A stretch of DNA of 61,030 bases from Verrucomicrobiales bacterium (GCA_027489875.1 JAIXZE010000022.1:1-61030); one strand, 5' to 3'; positions 1 to 14,831 are shown, numbered from the stretch's first letter. Notes: a model not told the origin generated them from the sequence alone. Made by a program: numbers and translations.

Positions 1-12
1 ATGAACAACCCC

Positions 13-140
13 GGAGGGGTTGAAGGACCGGGAGCCTTCGCACCCCTGCCGGGGTGCGTGTGCGTCATGATGCGCGTTGTCCCCGGGTGCGTGCTTCGCA
101 CGACCCGGGGCTATCGGCTGAAACGCCTCCGGCGTAACCC
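13..140 (+). repeat. Intergenic repeat element (GTGCTTCGCACGACCCGGGG family)
   Basis: No gene is seen here. The stretch contains GGAGGGGTTGAAG, CCTTCGCACCCC and GTGCTTCGCACGACCCGGGG followed by CTATCGGCT. The same blocks in the same order occur as the reverse complement near 60,700-60,872, so it is a dispersed repeat. Several internal segments are self-complementary (CCCCGGGTGCGTG against CACGACCCGGGG). The open frame across it is a by-product of the repeat and is not called as a gene. Confidence 0.75.
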
Positions 141-150
141 TTCTTGTACA

Positions 151-286
151 GGCGGCGTGTCCTCATCGGGGATGGTGAGGGCACGCCGCCTTCAGGGGGA
201 GCTGCCAGTCCCCAGAGCCTGACCTGAGTGAAGGCCGGGTGCCCTCACCCGGCGGATCCTTCAATCGCCGCGTGAGGGCACGCGGC
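151..286. repeat. Three short GC-rich palindromes downstream of katG
   Basis: Three palindromes follow each other: GGCGGCGTG (151-159) with CACGCCGCC (182-190), GCCGGGTGCCCTCACCCGGC (234-253), and GCCGCGTGAGGGCACGCGGC (267-286). The second and third belong to a family repeated through the window. They lie just beyond the katG stop, so in the transcript they may act as a 3' stabiliser or weak terminator, although no T-run follows. Confidence 0.7.
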
Positions 287-329
287 CTTCAGGGGGAGAC
301 CACTGGCGGCCTCCCCCTCTCCCCGCCCT

Positions 330-3707
<3,378 letters not shown>

Positions 3708-3731
3708 CGCTGCCCCCGTTTGAGAAGGGGA

Positions 3732-3800
3732 ACGGGGTGGCGATGTCCTCATCGCCTTGGGAATGGCTTTGGAACGGCGACGAGGACGTCGCCACCCCGT
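3732..3800. repeat. Long inverted-repeat element, single copy (GGGGTGGCGATGTCCTC family)
   Basis: The left arm 3732-3756 (starting ACGGGGTGGCGATGTCC) and right arm 3776-3800 (ending GTCGCCACCCCGT) are almost perfectly complementary over 25 bp, with a 19-base loop beginning TTGGGAATGG. The element sits between oxyR and tRNA-His. Full or half copies recur near 6.2, 24.9-25.3, 30.7, 44.5, 46.3-46.5, 60.5 and 60.7 kb. It resembles a REP/MITE-type dispersed hairpin; no transposase is nearby. Confidence 0.85.
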
Positions 3801-3857
3801 TGCCTGCGGGGGCAGTTTCAAGGTGGGCCCCTCCTTGCGAAGTCCCAGAACACGGAC

Positions 3858-3886
3858 TTGACGGACGGCGGGCGCATTCCTAGCGT
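3858..3886 (+). promoter_or_regulatory. Promoter of tRNA-His
   Basis: TTGACG at 3858-3863, a 17-base spacer and TAGCGT at 3881-3886 form a sigma-70-type -35/-10 pair. The predicted transcription start falls a few bases before the tRNA at 3901. The -35 matches consensus at five of six positions; the -10 is weaker. Confidence 0.55.
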
Positions 3887-3900
3887 TCGCGCCCTGTGGT

Positions 3901-3976
3901 GGTGGCCGTAGCTCAATGGTAGAGCTCCAGATTGTGGTTCTGGTTGTTGCGGGTTCGAGTCCCGTCGGTCACCCCA
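3901..3976 (+). tRNA. tRNA-His (GTG anticodon)
   Basis: The cloverleaf folds fully: acceptor GTGGCCG with CGGTCAC, D-arm GCTCAATGGTAGAGC, anticodon arm CCAGA-TT-GTG-GT-TCTGG, and T-arm GCGGG-TTCGAGT-CCCGT. The G at 3901 is the extra G(-1) and faces C73 at 3973, the identity pair of histidine tRNA. The CCA end is encoded (3974-3976). Confidence 0.97.
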
Positions 3977-4062
3977 ACCTCCCTTTCCTCTTCGTTTCAC
4001 GTTTGGGTCTTCCGCACTGAGTTCCTGACTTTCGATCGACGCGGTCCCATTTTCTTCCCCGG

Positions 4063-5115
4063 ATGCATTTCTGGTGGAGTCCTGCCGACTCCGTTTCCCA
4101 TCTCGAGTCCGAATTGTTGCGCGCCTTTCCGGGCCGATCCCTGCTGCGCCCGGCTCCGGGTTTCGTTGGCGTGGAAGCGGTGGACGCGGCGTGTCCGCCC
4201 GTCATGGCCTTTGCCGCGCAGACGTTGCCCGACGCTTCGGTGGTGACGATCCCGTCGATCCGGTCCGTGGCGGACGTTCTCGTGGATCGGATCGTGGATG
4301 GGTTTCCAGAGGACGGTCCGTGGCGGTTGCATGTGGTGCCGTGTTTTGGTCAGGGAACGGCTGGCGAACATCGGTGTGCGCTGATCGAGGAAGCGGTCAT
4401 CGAAGGGGTGCGGAAACGTCGGCGGTTGCGGTTGCGGCACCGCCTTGCGGAACCGGGGCCGGTGGCCGTGAATGAGTCGTGGATCCAGCTGTTGTTGGTG
4501 TCGCCGGAATCCGGGGTGCTTTCGGTGGCGTGTGCGCCGGCGGCGCATGCGTGGCGTTCCGGGTTGGTTCCGGTTCCGGCGGGACGCATCCCCGTGGCGG
4601 TGGACAAGTCGGCCCCGAGTCGGGCGTTTGCGAAGCTGGTGGAATCGGAGATCCGACTCGGGGAACGCATCCAATCAGGGCAAACAGTGGTGGACCTGGG
4701 GGCATGCCCGGGCAGTTGGACCTACGTGGCGGTGCGACGTGGCGCGCGGGTGATCTCGGTGGACCGGACGGAACTGCGCGAGGACTTGATGCGGAATCCC
4801 GGGGTCATGTTCCATCGGGGGGACGCCTTCACGTTTGAACCGCCGGAGCCGGTGGACTGGTTGGTGTGCGACGTGATCGCGGCCCCGGATCGGAGCATGG
4901 GGCTGGCGATCGACTGGGTGCGGAAGGGATGGGCGCGGCGGTTCGTGGTGACGATCAAGTTCAAGGGCGTGGAGGAGTACGCGAAGCTGGACCGGTTGAA
5001 GGCGGAGTTGGCGCCGCTGTGTGCGGAATTCCGCTTGGCAAGGCTGTGCGCGAACAAGAACGAGGCGTGTGTGATGGGAAGTTGCCAGTTGCCAGATTCC
5101 AGTCTCCAGGACTGA
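4063..5115 (+). CDS. rlmM: 23S rRNA (cytidine-2'-O)-methyltransferase, RlmM family
   Basis: FtsJ/RrmJ-fold SAM-dependent 2'-O-methyltransferase of 350 residues, about the length of RlmM, which methylates C2498 of E. coli 23S rRNA. The N-terminal half is the THUMP-like RNA-binding part. The catalytic part starts at DKSAPSRAFAKL (181-192), with the SAM site VVDLGACPGSWTY (209-221), an Asp in WLVCDV (near 270) and a Lys in VVTIKFKG (near 299), which fit the K-D-K-E tetrad of the family. It follows tRNA-His by 86 bp on the same strand. The C-terminal dozen residues look non-conserved. Upstream alternative starts are unlikely because they would run into the tRNA. Confidence 0.88.
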   Translation: MHFWWSPADSVSHLESELLRAFPGRSLLRPAPGFVGVEAVDAACPPVMAFAAQTLPDASVVTIPSIRSVADVLVDRIVDGFPEDGPWRLHVVPCFGQGTAGEHRCALIEEAVIEGVRKRRRLRLRHRLAEPGPVAVNESWIQLLLVSPESGVLSVACAPAAHAWRSGLVPVPAGRIPVAVDKSAPSRAFAKLVESEIRLGERIQSGQTVVDLGACPGSWTYVAVRRGARVISVDRTELREDLMRNPGVMFHRGDAFTFEPPEPVDWLVCDVIAAPDRSMGLAIDWVRKGWARRFVVTIKFKGVEEYAKLDRLKAELAPLCAEFRLARLCANKNEACVMGSCQLPDSSLQD

Positions 5116-5237
5116 CGTTGGCTGCTACATGGGAGTTGCCTTCGAACTGAAAACCTCAAACTCCCAAACGTGACCTCGTCTGCGGCGTGTGCGGGGGATG
5201 GACGGTGTGGAGCGGCGGGGAGTAGGGTGGCCCCATC

Positions 5238-6113
5238 ATGCGAGGGATGCTCGGTTGGATGATGTCGGCGGTGGTGCTGATCACACGGTTGGTTGCGGAG
5301 GAAGTGAAGTTTCCGGATCCGGTGCGGGTGGCGTTGTGGCCGCAGGGGGCTCCGGATGGTTCGGGTGGAGTGAACCCGGAGGAGAAGCCTGCGATGACGG
5401 TGTATCGGCCAGCGCAGCCGAATGGCATGGCGGTGGTCATCTGTCCGGGGGGCGGGTATGGCGGGTTGGTGACCGGGGCCGAGGGACAGGGGATTGCCCG
5501 GTGGCTGTATGACTCGGGCATCACGGGAGTGGTGCTGGAGTACCGGTTGCCTGGCGGGCGTGCGATGGTGCCGTTGATGGACGTGCAGCGGGCAATCCGG
5601 TTGACGCGGCATCATGCGGCGGCGTGGGGATTGGAGACCAACCGGGTGGGTGTGATGGGATTCTCGGCGGGTGGACATCTGGCGGCGACGGCGGCGACGC
5701 ATTTCGACGCGGGGACTGCCACGGCGAAGGATGTGGTTTCGAGGCAGGGGTCGCGGCCGGACTTTGCGGTGCTGGTGTATCCGGTGATCTCGATGGGCCC
5801 GCAGGGGCATGGGGGTTCGAGGCAGAATCTGTTGGGAACAAATCCGCCGCCGGCACGGATCCGGTGGTTCTCGTGCGAGGAGCAGGTGAAGACGAATACG
5901 CCGCCGGTCTTCCTGGCGCACGCGGTGGATGACCGGGCGGTGACGATCGAGAACAGCCGGCTGTTCGCGGCGGCGTTGAAGGCGAAGGGCGTTCCGCACC
6001 GTTTGCTCGAGCTTCCGGACGGCGACCACGGGTTGAATGGCTACAAGGGCGCGTCGTGGGATGCGTGGCAGCGGGAGTCACTGGCCTGGATGCGGGCGTT
6101 GGGGACTCCCTGA
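5238..6113 (+). CDS. Exported alpha/beta-hydrolase, acetylesterase/carboxylesterase-like
   Basis: Serine hydrolase of 291 residues with an N-terminal hydrophobic export signal (about 1-20). It carries the oxyanion-hole motif CPGGGYGGL (69-77), nucleophile Ser143 in GFSAGGH, Asp232 in AVDDRAV and His264 in DGDHGLNG, which form a complete triad. The arrangement is that of acetyl-xylan/feruloyl-type esterases of the hormone-sensitive-lipase-like group common in polysaccharide-degrading PVC bacteria. The substrate cannot be read from sequence. It stands alone on its strand, with a dispersed inverted repeat after its stop. Confidence 0.85.
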   Translation: MRGMLGWMMSAVVLITRLVAEEVKFPDPVRVALWPQGAPDGSGGVNPEEKPAMTVYRPAQPNGMAVVICPGGGYGGLVTGAEGQGIARWLYDSGITGVVLEYRLPGGRAMVPLMDVQRAIRLTRHHAAAWGLETNRVGVMGFSAGGHLAATAATHFDAGTATAKDVVSRQGSRPDFAVLVYPVISMGPQGHGGSRQNLLGTNPPPARIRWFSCEEQVKTNTPPVFLAHAVDDRAVTIENSRLFAAALKAKGVPHRLLELPDGDHGLNGYKGASWDAWQRESLAWMRALGTP

Positions 6114-6160
6114 GTGCGGGACGGGTGCCTCTCGACACGGCCCCCATCTGGGAATGGCTT

Positions 6161-6227
6161 CGGGGTGGCGATGTCCTCGTCGCCTTGGGAGTTGGTGTGG
6201 AACGGCGATGAGGGCGTCGCCTTCCCG
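6161..6227. repeat. Long inverted-repeat element, diverged copy
   Basis: CGGGGTGGCGATGTCCTCGTC at the left and GGCGATGAGGGCGTCGCC at the right repeat the element seen at 3732-3800, with extra mismatches in the right arm. It lies between the convergent esterase and acyltransferase genes, where it could serve as a bidirectional transcript end. Confidence 0.75.
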
Positions 6228-6243
6228 ATCATGCGGGGTTGTG

Positions 6244-7353
6244 TCAGGCTGCGCCGGTAGGGGGCGCGGTTGCTGGCTTGTTCGGTTCGGTGAACGGAAG
6301 GGTCTTGCGCCGAAGGAAGGCGATGATCGGTTTCTCCAGCCAGAGGTGGAAGGCAAGGGAGACGGCGATGCAGGCAGCGACTTCGACGATCAGGGTGACG
6401 GCGGCTCCCGCAATGCCCAGTCGCGGGAGACCGGCTGCAAACGCAACCTTCGTCAGGAGGCTGATGAGTGGGAAATGGATCAGGTAAAGGGCGTACGACG
6501 CGTCACCGAGCCCTTGGATCCATGGGTGCCGACCCGAGGGCAGGCCGCGCTCTTCGCCCGCGGTGAGTCCGAGCACAAGCAGACCTGAACATAGGCTGGT
6601 GCCGATGGCGCGAACCATGTCGTTGGGCCAGAGGGGCCGTGCGTGGTCCCCGTGGAGCACGAAGACCAGCACGAGGCTGACGAGGGTGACCCAACCAGGC
6701 TTCGGGATCCGGAATCCCGAGCGGTGGATGGCGGCGGCGGCCATCCCGACGATGAACGTCAGGGTGTTTGGGCCGGACAGGAATGTGCCGAAGCGGGGGA
6801 GGGGGAATCCGAGGAGTCTGGAGCCGAAAGCCCAGGCGAGGAGCAGACCGAGCAGGATCGCTCCAGTCCTGCCCAGAAGCATCAGGCCAAAGAGGGTGTA
6901 GAAGAAGACCTCGTACTCGAGGGACCAGGAGACGGCGATGACGCTGAATGGAGACCCATCGGTCGGGAACCCCTGGAGTTGCTGGGGATAGAGAACCAGA
7001 CGGCTGAACAGGGTCAGCGGGTCGCTGGGAACGGTGGATCGCAGGGAGGGGATGAGGAGGGCAGGGATCAGGACACCGAGGAAGATGAGGATGTAGGTGG
7101 GATAGATGCGGATGATGCGCTTGAGCGCGTAGGGAACGAAGCGCGTGGGCTTGAAAAGGTCTGCCTGGTGGACGGTGAACAGGATGAAGCCGCTGAGGAC
7201 GAAGAAGTATTCCACCGCCAGCATTCCCCAGGAGAACGGGGCGGCCGCCCACGGAAGGTTGAAGTACTTCGGGTTCGTGATGCAGCCGAGCGCGTGGTAG
7301 ATGCAGACCAAGAGTGCCGCGGCTGCCCGGCCCGCCTGAAGGGATCGATACAT
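6244..7353 (-). CDS. Acyltransferase 3 family integral membrane protein (OafA/YrhL type)
   Basis: Membrane O-acyltransferase of about 369 residues with roughly ten hydrophobic segments. The family start MYRSLQAGRAAAALLVCIYH carries the conserved R...H pair of acyltransferase-3 enzymes. FVLSGFILF, RIIRIYPTY and SWSLEYEVFFY follow in the expected order. Such enzymes transfer acetyl or other acyl groups to surface sugars. The start is set at 7353; an ATG at 7404 would add 17 residues without family similarity. It is divergent from the sigma-factor gene at 7485, so the two promoters share about 130 bp. Confidence 0.88.
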   Translation of the reverse strand: MYRSLQAGRAAAALLVCIYHALGCITNPKYFNLPWAAAPFSWGMLAVEYFFVLSGFILFTVHQADLFKPTRFVPYALKRIIRIYPTYILIFLGVLIPALLIPSLRSTVPSDPLTLFSRLVLYPQQLQGFPTDGSPFSVIAVSWSLEYEVFFYTLFGLMLLGRTGAILLGLLLAWAFGSRLLGFPLPRFGTFLSGPNTLTFIVGMAAAAIHRSGFRIPKPGWVTLVSLVLVFVLHGDHARPLWPNDMVRAIGTSLCSGLLVLGLTAGEERGLPSGRHPWIQGLGDASYALYLIHFPLISLLTKVAFAAGLPRLGIAGAAVTLIVEVAACIAVSLAFHLWLEKPIIAFLRRKTLPFTEPNKPATAPPTGAA

Positions 7354-7484
7354 GAATTTTGTGAGTCGGGGTTCCCGCGTGGCACCCGCGGAGACGCTCA
7401 CCATCCGGAATGGGCGAGTCAATCGCGCGATTCCGCTGTGGTTCCGGTCTTTCGCTTGTCCGTGGGACGTGGTCTTGTCGGGCG

Positions 7485-8231
7485 ATGAGTGAATCGTTCC
7501 CCGGGGGCGGCCTCGAACCGGGCCGGAACTTTCGCACGACGCACTGGAGCGTGGTGATGGCGGCACGGCATGCGCCGACGGCGGAAAGCGTCGCGGCGCT
7601 CGAAGTGCTGGCGAAGACGTATTGGATGCCCCTGTACACGTTCATCCGGCGGCGGGGCACGGATCCGACGGAGGCACAGGACCTCACGCAGGGATTCTTC
7701 GCGCGGTTGCTGGAGAAGGAGTGGTTGCTGACGGCGGATGCGGAGCGCGGGCGATTCCGGACGTTCCTGCTGACGGCGCTGACCCGGTTCCTTTCGGATG
7801 AGTACGACCGGGCCACCGCACTGAAGCGTGGAGGAGGAACCACGGCGGTATCGTTGGACTTTGAATTGGCGGAGGAACGGTTGGCGTTGGAATCGGCGGA
7901 TGGTCGGACGCCGGAGCAGGCGTTTGACCGGGCGTGGGCAGAAGCCCTGCTGGAGAAGGTGCTGTCGCGGCTTGCGGCAGAGTTCGATGACGGAGGGCGC
8001 ACCGGTCGGTTCGCAGTCCTCAAGCAATTCCTCACCGAGGATGCCGAAGACGGATCCTATGCACGGGCGGCCGCCGAACTGGGTCTTTCCGAGTCGGCGG
8101 TGAAGTCAGGAATCCACCGGTTGCGACGCCGTTACGGGGAACTCATCCACGAGGAGATCGCGCTGACGCTGGTGGCGGAGGCGGACATTGATTCCGAGCT
8201 GGAGCACTTTCTGGCGGCCTTGGGCGGATGA
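7485..8231 (+). CDS. ECF-type RNA polymerase sigma factor linked to a Ser/Thr kinase
   Basis: Sigma-70-family ECF factor of 248 residues. Region 2 lies near residues 30-110 (TYWMPLYTFIRRRGTDPTEA, then DLTQGFFARLLEKEW), and region 4 with its helix-turn-helix near 190-230 (YARAAAELGLSESAVKSGIH). It is longer than a minimal ECF because of an insert between the two regions. ATG 7485 is chosen since the family begins just before FRTTHWSVV. The kinase gene starts 102 bp downstream on the same strand, an arrangement frequent in Verrucomicrobia and Planctomycetes, where the kinase is thought to control the sigma factor. No classical anti-sigma gene is adjacent. Confidence 0.88.
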   Translation: MSESFPGGGLEPGRNFRTTHWSVVMAARHAPTAESVAALEVLAKTYWMPLYTFIRRRGTDPTEAQDLTQGFFARLLEKEWLLTADAERGRFRTFLLTALTRFLSDEYDRATALKRGGGTTAVSLDFELAEERLALESADGRTPEQAFDRAWAEALLEKVLSRLAAEFDDGGRTGRFAVLKQFLTEDAEDGSYARAAAELGLSESAVKSGIHRLRRRYGELIHEEIALTLVAEADIDSELEHFLAALGG

Positions 8232-8333
8232 AGGAAAAAGAAATCACGGAAGAAGCCGCAACTGCACGGAGTGGAATCCTAAGAAAGCGTGCGGCAGTCC
8301 TCGGTTGAGGAGGCGGAGGCTGTCATTGGAACG

Positions 8334-11753
<3,420 letters not shown>

Positions 11754-11852
11754 CGCAGCAAAGGGGCGAGCTGCGGGAATGCCCGCGAAACTTCGGCGGG
11801 TGCTTTCCTAACACATCGGGGAACACACGTTGAAGATCCATCCCCCCGGTCC

Positions 11853-12212
11853 ATGAAAGCTCGAAGATTCCCGATCGTCCTGAAGGCCCTGCTGCTGATG
11901 CCGGCGGCATTTGTCCCTGCGGGTGACGAGGCGGACACCGCTGGTGGCCACTCGCGCGTGCATGCCGAGTCCATGGAACGTTTCCGGGGGATCTCCGAGG
12001 AACCGCAGCGATCCGCCGGCTCCGTTGCGGCCACAGCGCTGTCGGAATCGGTTGGCGCCGGCGTCCAGCTTCGCTTCTCCGTGGAGCGGGTGGTCGTGGA
12101 CCGCATGCGGGACCAGCGTTGGTACCTGACGGCCGCCGGGGCCGGGGAGTTGGAAACCGGGATGGAGGAACCTGTCGGTGTGGATCCCCGACTGGAGTCG
12201 GCAGCGCGGTAG
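11853..12212 (+). CDS. Small putative exported protein, unknown; possibly the 5' part of a broken gene
   Basis: A 119-residue frame starting with a plausible signal peptide (MKARRFPIVLKALLLMPAAF). No family is recognised. The segment RFSVERVVVDRMRDQRWYL looks like folded protein. After the TAG at 12210-12212 the same frame stays open to 12377 and reads a sensible tail (NQEKAFVVGEVEVDRSRRVS), so the original gene may have been longer and now carries an in-frame stop; ATG 12222 could also start a separate 51-residue frame. Whether it is expressed cannot be said from sequence. Confidence 0.4.
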   Translation: MKARRFPIVLKALLLMPAAFVPAGDEADTAGGHSRVHAESMERFRGISEEPQRSAGSVAATALSESVGAGVQLRFSVERVVVDRMRDQRWYLTAAGAGELETGMEEPVGVDPRLESAAR

Positions 12213-12569
12213 TCGACGATGGCCAGGGTTCAGCCTGGATGGGGCCGTTGGAAGAGGTTGCCCGGGGATTGTCCGCGCATTCTCGGCATCGCCGTCGAAA
12301 ACCAGGAAAAGGCTTTTGTCGTCGGAGAAGTGGAAGTCGACCGATCTCGGCGAGTGTCGCTGCTCTCGGTGAGCTGAATTGCGACGTCAGCGGGTGCCTC
12401 CCGGCGTCTGATTCATCACGTCCTGCCCGGCCTTATCACGATCCCCCCCGCTTCGTCACATTCGATGCGACGCTGCCCGCGTCTCCACCAAACTGCAGTC
12501 CTGAAAGTCACAAACAGGGTCGGCTCATTTGAGCCGGCGCACCGAACCAATGAAGTGAACTGCAGACTT

Positions 12570-13292
12570 ATGAGAACAATGCTCGCAAACCTCCTGCTGC
12601 TTGCGGTCCTGACCCTTGATTCAACGATGGGTGCCCAGGCTCAGACCGTCGTTGCCGACGCCATCTCCAGAATGCGCGCGGCGCAGAACTATTCGTGGAG
12701 CCAGACCACGGAGACACCGGGCGCTCCGTTCTCCGTGCCTCCAGTCAGTGGCAAGGCGGACAAGGACGGCTATGCGATTCAAGATGCGAAGGCCGCCGGC
12801 AACTCCCTGCAAGTTGTGACCAAGGCGAGTCGGGCCGTCGCGAAAGTCGGAGCCGGATGGAAGACAGCGGACGAGTTGGGCAAGGGCAAAGGCAAGGTGC
12901 CGGCGGATCTCGCGGAACTGCTCGTGTCCCGGACGCCTGGGCATGAGTTGCAGGCGCTCGCCGCCACGGTCGTCTCCCTGCAAGCGGATGCAGACGGTTC
13001 GTGGCATGGGAAACTGGACGATGATGCAGCAGAGTCCATCATGTCGGGGTTCGTCAAACACCGCGCGCCGCGACCAGACATGGCATTGTCCGGCGCGAGC
13101 GGCTCCTTGCGTGTCTGGGTGAAGGATGGCCTGCCGCAGAAGTATGTGCTGACCACCTCGGGTTCGATTTCCCTGCCGTTCGGCTCGAGGGAAATCACAC
13201 GGACAGCAACCGTCGTGATCTCCGAGATCGGCTCGGCGAACGTCGAGATTCCCGCCGCCGCCAAGGAGAAATTGGATGCAGCTGCCCCGTGA
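12570..13292 (+). CDS. Exported protein of unknown function
   Basis: A 240-residue protein with a clear Sec signal (MRTMLANLLLLAVLTLDSTM, cleavage near AQA-Q). The mature part has alternating strands and closes with FGSREITRTATVVISEIGSA and IPAAAKEKLDAAAP. The overall pattern of short mean-field beta segments resembles LolA/outer-membrane-carrier-like proteins, but this is only an impression and no domain is claimed. ATG 12570 is preferred to upstream starts because the signal peptide begins there. It is followed by a remnant of an exonuclease gene. Confidence 0.7.
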   Translation: MRTMLANLLLLAVLTLDSTMGAQAQTVVADAISRMRAAQNYSWSQTTETPGAPFSVPPVSGKADKDGYAIQDAKAAGNSLQVVTKASRAVAKVGAGWKTADELGKGKGKVPADLAELLVSRTPGHELQALAATVVSLQADADGSWHGKLDDDAAESIMSGFVKHRAPRPDMALSGASGSLRVWVKDGLPQKYVLTTSGSISLPFGSREITRTATVVISEIGSANVEIPAAAKEKLDAAAP

Positions 13293-13360
13293 CCGCGCAC
13301 GGGCAATGGGTCAGTCTCATCGCTGCCCATTTGCGGCTGGACAAACTGCCTCTTCCAGAT

Positions 13361-13470
13361 TCAGGACAGGTCGGCTTGGACGGAGCCTGGGGTGGGTTGG
13401 CCGAGTTCGGAGAGCATGCCGCGCAATCCCCAGCGGCGGTGCATGCCGGGGAGAGTGGCGGTGAAGTTAG
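13361..13470 (-). pseudogene. 3' remnant of a 5'-3' exonuclease gene, duplicate of 21430-22332
   Basis: Read on the minus strand this encodes MHRRWGLRGMLSELGQPTPG followed by SVQADLS and a stop at 13361. The intact exonuclease at 21430-22332 ends MYRRWGFRGMLSELGQPTPG then PVQGDLF. The DNA match is about 90 bp at high identity including the stop codon. Upstream of about 13470 the similarity is lost, so only the last 35 or so codons survive. It lies between two small secreted-protein genes on the other strand and has no start. Confidence 0.85.
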
Positions 13471-13511
13471 GAAAGAGGTGCTGGATGACAATCGCAACAA
13501 GAGGAAATGGG

Positions 13512-13823
13512 ATGAACAACAATGTGATTCAGGGCATCCGCTGGTTCTTGGTGATAGGCATGGCGCTGGCTCTTGGCCGAATGGTCATGGGTCAGACGAC
13601 CTCGTCCAAGTTGGTAGGTCCTAGAGCCCGGTACAGCGTGGTTCCGGCTCGGAGTTGGGAATCAAGCTATGCGAGGCCCGTGGCCTCCGGCGAAGCGGAT
13701 CTCAAGCTTCAGTTGCTGGAAGATTACTTGAACAAAAGGGGGCAGGAGGGGTGGGTGTTCAAGAATGTGGTTAAAGATCACTCGAACAACATAGACCTGT
13801 ATGTCTTTGAAAAGCTTGAGTAG
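13512..13823 (+). CDS. Small exported DUF4177-like protein
   Basis: A 103-residue protein with a signal peptide (MNNNVIQGIRWFLVIGMALA, cleavage near MGQ). The rest, ARYSVVPARSW... then LEDYLNKRGQEGWVFKNVV and DLYVFEKLE, follows the DUF4177 pattern: a first beta strand, a helix ending in (N)xxGxEGW, and final strands ending in F/KR-like residues. DUF4177 function is unknown. ATG 13512 is used since the longer frame upstream crosses the exonuclease remnant. Confidence 0.72.
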   Translation: MNNNVIQGIRWFLVIGMALALGRMVMGQTTSSKLVGPRARYSVVPARSWESSYARPVASGEADLKLQLLEDYLNKRGQEGWVFKNVVKDHSNNIDLYVFEKLE

Positions 13824-13961
13824 CCCGGAGGGGAGACAACGGTGTCGGCTCTCTCCATTTGACAATGGGTCCACTTGAACCGGCCATGGAGCACGTGTCC
13901 CCGGCGACGATGCGCCCAGTTGAACCAACCGTCATCGCTTGCCTGGAGCCAGCTCAACGAC

Positions 13962-14020
13962 CCTTCTAGAAACGGAATTTCCAGCTGGGATTACTCCGCT
14001 GGCCGCGCAACGCCGCGTGA
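13962..14020 (+). repeat. About 60-bp repeat, copy 1 (partner at 18734-18796)
   Basis: CCTTCTAGAAACGGAATTTC continuing CAGCTGGGATTACTCCGCTG matches 18734-18796 closely, both on the plus strand. Neither copy lies in a recognised gene. Between the DUF4177 gene (ends 13823) and the ATPase gene (ends 14832) I see only repeats of several families and no gene. Confidence 0.7.
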
Positions 14021-14063
14021 CCATGAATCTGCCGCCGCTCTCAGGTTGAGCGACGAAACGCAT

Positions 14064-14296
14064 CAAGGCCCGAATGGGCTCACGCGAAGAACCGACCCTC
14101 TGCGGAAAGGGTGTTTTGCAGCAATGAACGGGCGGTCTTCATTGCATGCGCCGGGTGAGGGCACCCGGCCTTCAGCCTCGACCCATTGAAGGCCGCGTGA
14201 CCCCACGCGGCGCATCTCCAATCCTGCCGGGTGAGGGCACCCGGCCTTCAGATCCCTGGCTCGGACTCAACGAACCGGTCCTCAGTTCATTGGTAG
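14064..14296 (+). repeat. Repeat A, left copy, flanking the ATPase gene
   Basis: Starts CAAGGCCCGAATGGGCTCAC, contains TTTTGCAGCAATGAACGGGC and two GCCGGGTG-AGGG-CACCCGGC palindromes, and ends near ACCGGTCCTCAGTTCATTGG. A direct copy at 16487-16661 shares the whole framework but has only one palindrome. The palindrome number varies inside an otherwise constant element. Confidence 0.8.
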
Positions 14297-14344
14297 CAAA
14301 GAAGGGTGTGAAAACCCGGTCGACCCGGAGAGTAACCGGGTGAG

Positions 14345-14805
14345 TTAGTCAGGAGACGCAAAGACGCAAAGGGGGAAGGGCGGATGCCTTGCTTCTTTCG
14401 GTCTTGGCCTCATCAGCCCCAACGGGGCGACCCAAGACAGCCCGGGGCATCGCCCCGCGGAACCTTTCGATTCACCCGCATCCGTTCCTCCTCTTTGCGG
14501 CTTCGAGGCTTCGTGGCTTTTTCCTCCCGTTCCCTTCACGGACAGACAGGAGGGGCAAAGCCGCAAAGCCACGAAGAAGGCGGCGATGAAGCGTTTCGAC
14601 CCCTCTGCGCCCCAGCGCCTCTGCGCGAGAACTTCCCGTTCCATCCACTTCCCTGAAAGAAGACGGGCTCGCGCGGAGGCGCGGAGGGGGAGTTGCCGCA
14701 GAAACCAGGGAACATGCAAAGGGGGAGTGGATGCCTTCTTCTTCCGGTCCTGGCCTCTTGGCGTCTTTGCGTCTTGAGCGAAGCGGGCGTGAGGAATCCG
14801 TTCGC
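14345..14805 (+). repeat. Repeat B, left copy (GACGCAAAGACGCAAAGG type)
   Basis: A low-complexity block with AGACGCAAAGACGCAAAGGG, CTTCGTGGCTTTTTCCTCC and GCGCCTCTGCGCGAGAAC. It ends with a 43-bp segment at 14763-14805 (GTCTTTGCGTCTTGAGCGAA and onward to CCGTTCGC) that recurs with one change at 16301-16343. Inside is another planctomycete/verrucomicrobial-type palindromic element near 14413-14463 (CAGCCCCAACGGGGCGACCC). All frames across it are repeat-derived. Confidence 0.75.
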
Positions 14806-14831
14806 CACTTCCTCTGGGTGTGGGTGCGGTA

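Noticed and set aside
1..222. Short plus-strand frame at the left edge
   Set aside because: Encoded entirely by a dispersed repeat that recurs inverted near 60.8 kb.
12119..12532. Plus-strand frame in another register over the 12.1-12.5 kb region
   Set aside because: Gly/Arg/Ser-rich without protein-like pattern; the frame of 11853 reads better on both sides of its stop.
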